The notes under the pieces: model-generated
Database searches by the model: none
The model's input: the letters and a program-made list of their open reading frames with translations, nothing else
Told to the model about the DNA's origin: nothing
Shown: positions 25,276 to 32,442 of the stretch, piece by piece
Layout: each line of letters begins with the position of its first letter
How positions within the stretch are numbered: position 1 is the stretch's first letter
Assembly (NCBI GenBank): GCA_016789495.1
Contig: JAEUOJ010000104.1
Span: 1 to 32,442, forward strand
Origin: Accumulibacter sp.
GTDB taxonomy: Bacteria > Pseudomonadota > Gammaproteobacteria > Burkholderiales > Rhodocyclaceae
Reading direction: 5' to 3'
Length of the DNA stretch: 32,442 nucleotides
Program-made: the position numbers and the translations under genes

Positions 25276-27990
25276 ATGATTTCCGGCCTACTCAAGAAGA
25301 TTTTCGGCAGCCGCAACGATCGGCTGATCAAGCAATATTCGCAGGTCGTGCGCAAGATCAACGCACTGGAAGCCACTATCAGCGCCTTGTCGGACGAGGC
25401 TTTACGAGGGAAAACGGCCGAATTCAAGACCCGGGCGGCCAACGGCGAATCGCTAGACGCACTGCTGCCGGAGGCCTTCGCCGTAGTCCGCGAGGCGAGC
25501 AAGCGTACGCTGGGCATGCGTCATTTCGACGTGCAGTTGATCGGCGGCATGGTTTTGCATGATGGCAAGATCGCCGAAATGCGTACCGGCGAAGGGAAAA
25601 CGCTGGTGGCAACCTTGCCGTCGTACCTCAATGCGTTGTCCGGAAACGGCGTGCATGTGGTGACGGTCAATGATTATCTGGCGAATCGCGACGCCGAGTG
25701 GATGGGCCGGCTGCTTCGCTTTCTGGGCTTGACCGTCGGCGTCAATCTGTCGCAGATGGCGCATGACGACAAACAAATCGCCTACGCCGCCGACGTCACC
25801 TACGGCACCAACAACGAATTCGGCTTCGATTATCTGCGCGACAACATGGTTTATGCTGCCGCCGAACGAGTGCAGCGGCGGCTGAGCTTTGCCATCGTCG
25901 ACGAAGTGGACTCGATCCTGATCGACGAGGCGCGCACGCCACTGATCATTTCCGGTCAAGCCGAGGATCACACCGATCTCTACGTGCGGATGAACCTGGT
26001 GGCGCCGAAACTGAACCGCTGCCTGGAAGAAAACGGTTCCGGCGATTACTGGGTCGACGAGAAAGGTCATCAGATTCTGATGACCGAGGCGGGCCACGAG
26101 CACGCCGAACAACTGCTGGCCGACGCCGGCCTGTTGCCGGACGGCGGCAGCCTGTACGACGCGGCCAACATCCTGCTGATCCACCATCTCTACGCCGCCC
26201 TGCGCGCCCACAATCTGTTCCTCAAAGACCAGCAGTACGTGGTGCAGAAAGGCGAAGTAATCATCGTAGACGAGTTCACCGGCCGGCTGATGGCTGGGCG
26301 TCGCTGGTCGGACGGCCTGCACCAGGCGGTCGAGGCCAAGGAAGGGGTGCGCATCCAGAATGAAAACCAGACGCTGGCGTCGATCACTTTCCAGAACTAT
26401 TTCCGGATGTACGGCAAGCTATCCGGAATGACCGGCACCGCCGACACCGAAGCCTACGAATTCCAGCAGATCTACGGCCTCGAAACAGTGGTCATCCCGA
26501 CCAATCAGCCGATGCGGCGGGTTGATAACAACGATCAGGTGTTTCGCACCGCCCAGGAAAAGCACACCGCGATCGTCGCCGACATCCGTTCCTGCCGTGA
26601 ACGTGGCCAGCCGGTCCTGGTTGGCACCACGTCGATCGAAAATTCCGAACTGCTTTCGGCCTTGCTCGACCACGAAAAGCTGCCTCATCAGGTGCTCAAC
26701 GCCAAGCAACATGCCCGTGAAGCGGAAATCGTCCAGCAGGCTGGCCGGCCGGGGGTGATCACCATCGCCACCAACATGGCCGGACGCGGTACCGACATCG
26801 TCCTCGGCGGCAGCATCGACAAGGAACTGACCCGTTTGCGCGACGATGAGACGCTAAGCGCCAGCGAACGCGAGACACGGATCGCCGAACTGCGCGCCGA
26901 ATGGCAAAAGCTGCACGATCAGGTGGTCGCCGCCGGTGGTTTGCACATCATCGGTTCGGAACGCCATGAATCGCGGCGCATCGACAACCAGCTCCGTGGC
27001 CGCTCCGGTCGCCAGGGTGACCCGGGCTCGTCGCGCTTTTATTTGTCGCTCGACGATGCCCTGCTGCGTATTTTCGCCGGCGAGCGGCTGAAAACGATCA
27101 TGGAACGGCTCAAAATGCCGGAAGGCGAGCCGATCGAGCATCCCTTGGTTTCGCGCTCGCTGGAATCGGCGCAACGCAAAGTCGAGGCGCGCAATTTCGA
27201 CATCCGCAAACAACTGCTCGAATACGACGACGTCGCCAACGACCAGCGCAAAGTGATTTACGCGCAACGCAACGATCTGCTGGCCACCGACGATATTTCC
27301 GAAACGATCGGCGCGATGCGCGAAGCGGTGTTCAACGAGGTTTTCCGCGTCTACGTCCCGGTGGACAGCGTCGAGGAACAGTGGAATCTGCCGGGTTTGG
27401 AAAAAGCGCTGGCCGCGGAATGGCAACTCGATCTGCCAATCGTTGACTGGTCACGGCAGGAGCCGAACCTGCGCGACGAGGAAATTCTGCAACGGATCGT
27501 CGACCAGGCCAACCTGGCCTACGCCGCCAAGGTCGAACTGGTCGGCGCCGATTCTTTTCACCAATTCGAACGTAACGTGATGCTGAACAGTGTGGACACC
27601 CACTGGCGCGAGCATCTGGCGGCGCTTGATCACCTGCGTCAGGGCATCCATCTACGCGGTTACGCGCAGAAAAATCCCAAGCAGGAATACAAGCGCGAGG
27701 CCTTCGAATTATTCGAGCGGTTGCTCGACAGCGTGCGATTCGACGTCACCCGCGTGTTGGTCACGGTTCAGATCCAGGCGCAAGACGTCGAGGAAAGCAC
27801 GGCGCATGCCGAGATGCAAAATGTTCGCTATCACCACGCCGATTACGACGAAGCGCTAGGCGAGGCCGACCAGGAAACGACGGCCAGTCCGCAAAAGCCG
27901 CTGCCGGCGGGCCCGAAGGTCGGTCGCAACGACCCCTGCCCCTGCGGTTCCGGCAGGAAATACAAACAATGCCACGGAAAGTTAAGTTAG
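25276..27990 (+). CDS. secA: Preprotein translocase ATPase SecA
   Basis: Motor ATPase that drives unfolded preproteins through SecYEG. The 904 residues are full length. Visible parts: N-terminus [20 protein letters not shown]; Walker [13 protein letters not shown] (about 101-112); preprotein and DEAD motif region [34 protein letters not shown]-like segment; helicase motif [19 protein letters not shown]; and [20 protein letters not shown]. The C-terminal zinc-binding tail (SEC-C) is intact, with Cys at 888, 890 and 899 and His at 900 in [14 protein letters not shown]; this tail binds SecB and phospholipid. The ATG at 25276 is the family start, but no strong ribosome binding site precedes it (CTCTCGTCTCCAGA). 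No SecM-like leader was recognised upstream. Confidence 0.97.
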   Translation: MISGLLKKIFGSRNDRLIKQYSQVVRKINALEATISALSDEALRGKTAEFKTRAANGESLDALLPEAFAVVREASKRTLGMRHFDVQLIGGMVLHDGKIAEMRTGEGKTLVATLPSYLNALSGNGVHVVTVNDYLANRDAEWMGRLLRFLGLTVGVNLSQMAHDDKQIAYAADVTYGTNNEFGFDYLRDNMVYAAAERVQRRLSFAIVDEVDSILIDEARTPLIISGQAEDHTDLYVRMNLVAPKLNRCLEENGSGDYWVDEKGHQILMTEAGHEHAEQLLADAGLLPDGGSLYDAANILLIHHLYAALRAHNLFLKDQQYVVQKGEVIIVDEFTGRLMAGRRWSDGLHQAVEAKEGVRIQNENQTLASITFQNYFRMYGKLSGMTGTADTEAYEFQQIYGLETVVIPTNQPMRRVDNNDQVFRTAQEKHTAIVADIRSCRERGQPVLVGTTSIENSELLSALLDHEKLPHQVLNAKQHAREAEIVQQAGRPGVITIATNMAGRGTDIVLGGSIDKELTRLRDDETLSASERETRIAELRAEWQKLHDQVVAAGGLHIIGSERHESRRIDNQLRGRSGRQGDPGSSRFYLSLDDALLRIFAGERLKTIMERLKMPEGEPIEHPLVSRSLESAQRKVEARNFDIRKQLLEYDDVANDQRKVIYAQRNDLLATDDISETIGAMREAVFNEVFRVYVPVDSVEEQWNLPGLEKALAAEWQLDLPIVDWSRQEPNLRDEEILQRIVDQANLAYAAKVELVGADSFHQFERNVMLNSVDTHWREHLAALDHLRQGIHLRGYAQKNPKQEYKREAFELFERLLDSVRFDVTRVLVTVQIQAQDVEESTAHAEMQNVRYHHADYDEALGEADQETTASPQKPLPAGPKVGRNDPCPCGSGRKYKQCHGKLS

Positions 27991-28213
27991 ACATAAAAAT
28001 CATATTGTTATGAATTGACTAGCCCAAAAATGAGGTTGTGCGCCTGTTGTGCTGGGCGCTTACGAAAAAACGATCCGGGTGCTTGGCCGAGTGCATTTAT
28101 GGCCAGTCAGGGCTTGACAGCTGGTATTTCAATTTAGTGTCCGGGCTTGTCCGTATTGATACCCTCCGCGCGACAGCTACGATCAGGGGATCGGCTTCGG
28201 TTACGATGACCGG
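27991..28213. other. Intergenic gap between convergent secA and mocA-like genes
   Basis: About 220 bases, more AT-rich than the coding DNA at its left end. I see no gene and no intrinsic terminator for either neighbour. A TTGACA occurs at 28114-28119, but no -10 box lies at a workable distance. Confidence 0.5.
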
Positions 28214-28768
28214 TCAAGGTTGATCGATGTCCTTGAGTATGCCCGAATCCTCCACCGGGCAGCGGCACAGATCATCCCGGTGAGCATCGAGAATCGTCTT
28301 GCCGCCTTGATCGCCGGTCAAGGCGAGCAGTTCAGGAAGGTGGCAGGCGCTGAACCCCACCGGGTGGCCATTTTTCCCCTGGTAGGCTGGTCTGGCGAGC
28401 CGGGCGCCATTCTGCAGCGCCCGCCAAACGGTGTGGTAACTGGCAGGTTCGATGTAAGGCATGTCGGCCAGAGCAACCAGCCAGCCGTCAGCTTCGGCGC
28501 TGGCGGCGACGCCTCGACTCAGACTGTGGCCCATGCCTTGCGCGGCCTGCTCACAAACGACGGTTTCAATCCGTTCCGCCGCCAACAGCTTGGCCAAGGC
28601 GGCATCGTCGGGGCGAATGACGACGATGGTGCGGCGGCATATTTCAGCCAGGCGCCGGGCAGAGACCAGCACCATCGGTGTGCCGTCGACCAGCGGCTGC
28701 AGCCGCTTGTCGGCACCGAAGCGCCTGCTACTGCCCGCGGCGAGCAGAATGCCGACAATCTGCTTCAT
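28214..28768 (-). CDS. mocA: MocA-like molybdenum cofactor cytidylyltransferase
   Basis: A nucleotidyltransferase of the MobA/MocA fold (NTP_transf_3), expected to attach CMP to molybdopterin-Mo and make the MCD form used by xanthine-oxidase-family enzymes. The protein starts MKQIVGILLAAGSSRRFG with Lys at 21, the nucleotide-binding signature. It continues with VALADMPYIEP (metal-binding Asp) and QGKNGHPVGFS. At 184 residues it is a normal single-domain member. I prefer the ATG at 28768 to the frame's first start at 28825; it overlaps the end of xdhC by 41 bases. Being last in the iorA-iorB-xdhC operon supports a cofactor role for that oxidoreductase. MobA (GMP transfer) is less likely from this context. 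Confidence 0.85.
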   Translation of the reverse strand: MKQIVGILLAAGSSRRFGADKRLQPLVDGTPMVLVSARRLAEICRRTIVVIRPDDAALAKLLAAERIETVVCEQAAQGMGHSLSRGVAASAEADGWLVALADMPYIEPASYHTVWRALQNGARLARPAYQGKNGHPVGFSACHLPELLALTGDQGGKTILDAHRDDLCRCPVEDSGILKDIDQP

Positions 28769-29758
28769 TCGATGCGGCAAGGTGCGGATCGTCGTCTTTG
28801 CCGGCCCGCCGTGGATTGCGCCCATTCTTCAATGCGGTCATTTCGGCCAGGATGGAGATGGCGATTTCTGGCGGTGTGCGGCTGCCGATGGGCAGGCCGA
28901 CAGGACCATGCAGGCGGTCGACCTCGGCTGGTGCCAGGTCGAAATATTGCAGCAGTCGCTCGCGGCGTTTGTTGTTGTTGGCTTGCGATCCTAGCGCCCC
29001 AATGTAAAAAGCCGGGGATTTGAGCGCTTCGAGCAAGGCCAGGTCATCAAGTTTGGGGTCATGCGTCAAAGCGACCACGGCGCTACGCGGATCGAGCGCC
29101 AGTTGGCTTACGGCATCGTCCGGCATGGCAGCAATGCGTTCGGTGCCCGGTACATCCCAGCCCTCGGCGTACTTGCCGCGCGGGTCGCAAATGTAGACGC
29201 GATAAGCCAGCGCTTGCGCCATCATCGCCAGATAGCGCGAAACTGCCCGGCGCCGATGATCAACAAGCGCCATACCGGGCCATGCAAGGTCACCAGCATT
29301 TTGCCATCCCATTGCAGGCTGTCGCCAACACTGCCACTGGCGATGCTGACGCGACCGGAAGCCAGTTCCACCCGGCGCCGAACCAGCTGGCCGGTGCCGA
29401 TGCGCCGGGCCAATTCCTCGAGCAGGCCAGCATCCGGCGCCGGCTCGCATACCAATTCCAACGTACCGCCGCATGGCAAGCCAAAGCGACGGGCTTCATC
29501 GGCAGTGACGCCATAACGCAGCACGCGCGGCGCCGTGCCGGAAAATTCACCGGCGGCAGCGCGGCGGATGATATCGTCCTCGATGCAGCCGCCGGACACG
29601 GATCCTTGCACCTGCCCGTCATCGCGCAACACCATCCAAGCGCCTGGTGGCCGAGGTGAGGAGCCCCAGGTCCGGGCGACGGTGACCAACGCGAAACGAT
29701 GGCCGGCAGCCGCCCAGCGTCGAGCGGCATCCAGCACCTGCGTCTCCACGTTGTCCAT
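28728..29758 (-). pseudogene. xdhC: XdhC/CoxI-family molybdoenzyme maturation factor, frameshifted
   Basis: XdhC-type proteins bind the molybdenum cofactor, help sulfurate it and deliver it to xanthine-oxidase-family enzymes. The first half, from the ATG at 29758 ([20 protein letters not shown]), has the family segment SSPRPPGAWMVLRDDGQVQG and SVSGGCIEDDI, then reaches LLIIGAGQ and goes out of frame, stopping at 29222. The rest continues in the next frame: SRYLAMMAQALAYRVYICDP, then VALTHDPKLDDLAL and FYIGALGSQANN, ending in LPIGSRTPPEIAISILAEM. The span of 1031 bases is one short of a multiple of three; adding one base at the AAA run 29240-29242 restores GQFSRYLAMM and a 343-residue protein of normal length. 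It lies one base after the iorB stop. A sequencing deletion is as likely as a true mutation. Confidence 0.85.
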
Positions 29759-29759
29759 G

Positions 29760-31946
29760 TCAGGCTGCCAGTTCGGCGGTGTTGAATGGCATCCGGTGCA
29801 GGAACCTGCCGGTGGCGGCGGCAATGGCATTGGCGACGGCAGGGGCCAGCGGCGGCACACCCGGCTCGCCGATGCCGGTCGGGGCGGCGCTCGAAGGAAC
29901 AATATGCACCTCGACCTTCGGCATCTCGCCGATGCGTAGCAACGGATAGCCATCAAAGTTGCCCTGCTCGACACGGCCACCTTTGAGCGTGATTTCCCCG
30001 CTCAAAGCGGCGGACAATGCAAAGCCGACCGCGCCTTCGACTTGAGAGCGGATGTTATCCGGGTTGATCGCCGTGCCGCAATCCACCGCGCAGACCACGC
30101 GGTCGACCTTGATGGCGCCGTCTCCATTGACCGTTACTTCGGCCACCTGGGCGACGAACGAATTGAAGGATTCATGCACCGCCACGCCACGGCCGCGACG
30201 CTCGCCGGCAACCGCCTTGAGGGGCGTTCCCCACCCGGCCTTCTCGGCGGCCAACTGGAGTACTCCGGCATGGCGGGGATGCTCGCCGAGCAATGCCAGT
30301 CGCAATGCCACCGGATCCTTGCCCATCGCCCTCGCCACCTGATCCAGAAAGACCTCGGTCGAATACGCGGTATGTGATGAACCCACCGAACGCCACCACA
30401 GCACCGGCACGGCGATGTCGGTGGGCGTATGCAGGTCGACCTTCAAATTGGGGATGGCGTACGGCAGGTTGGCGGCTCCTTCGACCGAAACCCGGTCGAT
30501 ACCGTTCTTGACCAGCATCGACTCGAACGACGAGCCCCTGATGATCGACTGACCAACCAGCCGGTGACGCCAGCCAACCAGATGGCCAGCGTCATCCAGC
30601 GCTGCCTCCAGCACATGGTGAAAGAGCGGGCGATAGTAGCCGCCGCGCATGTCATCTTCACGCAGCCAGACCAGCTTGACCGGTGCTTTGCCGTTGATCG
30701 CCTTGACGATGTGCGCCGCCTCCAGCACATAGTCGGAATGCGTGTTGGCCCGGCGGCCGAAACTGCCGCCAGCGTAGAGCATATTGATCTTGACCTGCTC
30801 CGGCTTGAGTCCGAACAACGTCGCCAGCCGGCCCTGGTCGATGGTTTGGAATTGCTCACCGTTCCATACTTCGCAGCCCTCGGCCTTGATCTGCACGACG
30901 CAGTTCATCGGCTCCATGGCGGCATGGGCGAGGTAGGGAAAATCAAAGGCGGCGCTGACCACTTTGGCCGCGCCTGCAAAGGCTTTATCGACATCGCCCC
31001 GCTGGCTGGCGATCAAGCCCGGCTTTTTCGCCATTTCCTTGTACTTCGCCAGAATTTCATCACTGCCCAGCTTGAAGGCCTGGCTTTCATCCCAGGTAAC
31101 CGACAGCGCATCACGCCCCTTCTTGGCGCTCCATGTATCGCTAGCCAGCACGGCTACGCCTTGAGGAATCTGCACAACATCGACGACGCCCTTGATTGCT
31201 TTCGCTTTGCCGGCATCGAAGGACCTGACCGTGGCACCGAACAGGGGAGGATGCGCGACAACAGCCACCAACATGCCGGGCAGAAAAACGTCCTGCGTAT
31301 ATTTCGCCGTACCGTCGGTTTTGGCGGCGCTGTCCCTGCGCTTGGCCTGTTTGCCGATCAGACGAAAATTCTCGGGATTTTTCAATTTGACCTCGGTCGG
31401 CACTGGTTCATTGGCGGCGTCCAGCGCCAGTTCGCCAAAAGTGGCCTGGCGACCGCTGGCCGCGTGGCTGACGATGCCGTCGCGTACCGCAATGCCGGCG
31501 ACACCGACCTTCCAGCGCCTGGCGGCAGCGGAAACCAGCATGGCCCGCCCGACGGCGCCAGCCGTGCGCAGTTGTTCCCAGGAATTGGCCATGGCCGTGC
31601 TGCCGCCAGTGCCTTGTGACGGCCCCCAGAAGGTGTTGTTGTAGCGCTTAGCATCGGCGGCGGCGCCTTCGACGCGAACATCTTGCCAGTCGGCATCGAG
31701 TTCGTCGGCCAGAATGGTGGCCAGGCCGGTGTAAGTGCCTTGGCCCATTTCGAGGTGCTTGGAGATGACGGTGATGCTATTGTCGGTACCGATACGCAAG
31801 AAGGCGTTCGGCTCGAAGCTGGCGGCGACACCCCTGTTCATTTTTCCGGCGGTGGCCATGGCCGGCAGACAAAAGCCCAGCGTCAAGCCAGCGCCACCTT
31901 GCAGAAAACGGCGGCGGCTGAGGTTTTCAATAACGATTTCGTTCAT
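29760..31946 (-). CDS. iorB: Molybdopterin-binding large subunit, isoquinoline 1-oxidoreductase (IorB) type
   Basis: Catalytic subunit of a two-subunit molybdenum hydroxylase that oxidises aldehydes or N-heterocycles. The N-terminus, [20 protein letters not shown], then [10 protein letters not shown], is a twin-arginine signal, as in IorB, so the folded complex is probably exported to the periplasm. Landmarks: [85 protein letters not shown], and the catalytic Glu in [12 protein letters not shown] (E694). The frame stays open upstream through iorA, but GGAGAG before the ATG at 31946 and the signal peptide fix the start; 728 residues is normal. It sits 11 bases after iorA and one before xdhC. 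The substrate is not predictable; aldehyde oxidation is the commonest activity of such pairs. Confidence 0.9.
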   Translation of the reverse strand: MNEIVIENLSRRRFLQGGAGLTLGFCLPAMATAGKMNRGVAASFEPNAFLRIGTDNSITVISKHLEMGQGTYTGLATILADELDADWQDVRVEGAAADAKRYNNTFWGPSQGTGGSTAMANSWEQLRTAGAVGRAMLVSAAARRWKVGVAGIAVRDGIVSHAASGRQATFGELALDAANEPVPTEVKLKNPENFRLIGKQAKRRDSAAKTDGTAKYTQDVFLPGMLVAVVAHPPLFGATVRSFDAGKAKAIKGVVDVVQIPQGVAVLASDTWSAKKGRDALSVTWDESQAFKLGSDEILAKYKEMAKKPGLIASQRGDVDKAFAGAAKVVSAAFDFPYLAHAAMEPMNCVVQIKAEGCEVWNGEQFQTIDQGRLATLFGLKPEQVKINMLYAGGSFGRRANTHSDYVLEAAHIVKAINGKAPVKLVWLREDDMRGGYYRPLFHHVLEAALDDAGHLVGWRHRLVGQSIIRGSSFESMLVKNGIDRVSVEGAANLPYAIPNLKVDLHTPTDIAVPVLWWRSVGSSHTAYSTEVFLDQVARAMGKDPVALRLALLGEHPRHAGVLQLAAEKAGWGTPLKAVAGERRGRGVAVHESFNSFVAQVAEVTVNGDGAIKVDRVVCAVDCGTAINPDNIRSQVEGAVGFALSAALSGEITLKGGRVEQGNFDGYPLLRIGEMPKVEVHIVPSSAAPTGIGEPGVPPLAPAVANAIAAATGRFLHRMPFNTAELAA

Positions 31947-31957
31947 ATGGGCTCTCC

Positions 31958-32442
31958 TCAGACCAGCGCTCTGGCCGCTTCGTGAATGGCCGCGCGAATG
32001 CGTACGTAGGTAGCGCAACGACAGAGATTGCCGGACATCGCATCGTCGATGTCGGCGTCGGTCGGCTGGCGGTTTTGGCTCAGCAGCGCTACCGCGCTCA
32101 TGATCTGGCCTGACTGACAATAGCCGCATTGCACGACATCGAGCTTGCGCCAGGCGTCCTGTACGGCCTTGCCGACACGCAGGGTGTCGATCGCTTCGAT
32201 GGTCGTGATTTTGCGCCCGACCACCGCCGACACCGGCGTCATGCAGGCGCGCACTGGACTGCCTTCGACATGCACGGTGCAGGCGCCGCACAACGCCTGG
32301 CCACAGCCATATTTGGTGCCGGTCATCCGCAGCGTATCGCGCAGTGCCCAAAGCAGCGGGGTGTCGGGTGCCACATCGAGTTGCTGTGTCTTGCCGTTAA
32401 TAGTCAGTTCGACGGACCTTCCCGGAGCCCTTAAGGTAAGTC
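31958..32442 (-). CDS. iorA: [2Fe-2S] small subunit, isoquinoline 1-oxidoreductase (IorA) type, 5' end not in window
   Basis: Electron-transfer subunit passing electrons from the molybdenum site to an acceptor. The N-terminal plant-ferredoxin-type cluster ligands are in [19 protein letters not shown] with a fourth Cys in VRACMTP. The C-terminal helical cluster domain has [10 protein letters not shown] and GNLCRCATY. The frame is open to the window edge. Family members begin just before [16 protein letters not shown], but the codon there is GTC (about 32414-32416) and no ATG, GTG or TTG precedes it within the window. A GTG at 32374 would drop the first strand. The true start is therefore probably to the right of the window. 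The product works with IorB. Confidence 0.88.
   Translation of the reverse strand, partial: LTLRAPGRSVELTINGKTQQLDVAPDTPLLWALRDTLRMTGTKYGCGQALCGACTVHVEGSPVRACMTPVSAVVGRKITTIEAIDTLRVGKAVQDAWRKLDVVQCGYCQSGQIMSAVALLSQNRQPTDADIDDAMSGNLCRCATYVRIRAAIHEAARALV

Noticed and set aside
25014-25562. Plus-strand frame upstream of and overlapping secA, considered as a SecM-like leader
   Set aside because: No arrest-peptide-like sequence or clean signal peptide, and it overlaps the first 280 bases of secA in a different frame.
28114-28138. TTGACA after secA considered as a promoter
   Set aside because: The nearest -10-like TTTAGT is only 13 bases away, and nothing that could be transcribed lies downstream on that strand.
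30429-31619. Plus-strand 396-codon frame opposite iorB
   Set aside because: Antisense to an enzyme with intact motifs and signal peptide.
31947-32351. 135-codon upstream extension of the iorB frame
   Set aside because: It overlaps iorA in another frame and is Arg-rich without motifs; the ribosome binding site and TAT signal place the iorB start at 31946.

Overview
This 32.4 kb window is GC-rich (roughly 60-65 % by eye), densely coded chromosomal DNA of a Gram-negative proteobacterium. The gene set fits a betaproteobacterium, perhaps the Rhodocyclales/Accumulibacter group: a PEP-CTERM protein, the large NAD-glutamate dehydrogenase, PagP, DsbB and a SecA with a zinc-binding tail. The taxonomic guess is inference from gene content; there is no rRNA in the window.

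Layout. 1-436: the 5' part of an IS5-type insertion sequence, cut by the window edge. 437-821: a small, frameshifted membrane-protein gene. 909-3018: an RstA/RstB-like two-component system. 3360-7094: housekeeping genes (dsbB, dut-coaBC, radC, pdxH). 7215-8993: an M61 peptidase gene broken by one in-frame TAG. 9638-10432: a PEP-CTERM secreted protein with a good sigma-54 promoter candidate.

11024-20318, all on the plus strand, is a metabolic island. It holds an acidic amino-acid ABC transporter (gltI, gltJ, gltK, gltL) with a periplasmic glutaminase/asparaginase gene between gltI and gltJ, followed by a 1561-residue NAD-glutamate dehydrogenase. Together these would deamidate Asn/Gln in the periplasm, import Asp/Glu and feed glutamate to 2-oxoglutarate.

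20439-22492: divergent patatin-like phospholipase and pagP genes (envelope lipid remodelling). 22768-23931: a CaiB/BaiF protein with all three racemase residues. 23967-24794: a PP2C phosphatase. 25276-27990: secA. 28214-32442, minus strand: a molybdenum hydroxylase operon in the order iorA (cut by the window edge), iorB, xdhC (frameshifted), mocA-like.

Between genes the main items are a 12-base motif, GCCTGYYGGACT, found four times and only outside genes; a strong minus-strand terminator after pagP that may end a small RNA; a dyad upstream of gltI; and a -10 element placed so that rstA would be leaderless. Three genes carry single-base lesions, so sequence error must be separated from real decay. 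I saw no CRISPR array, tRNA, rRNA, phage module or recognisable defence system, and I do not claim a wholly new system.
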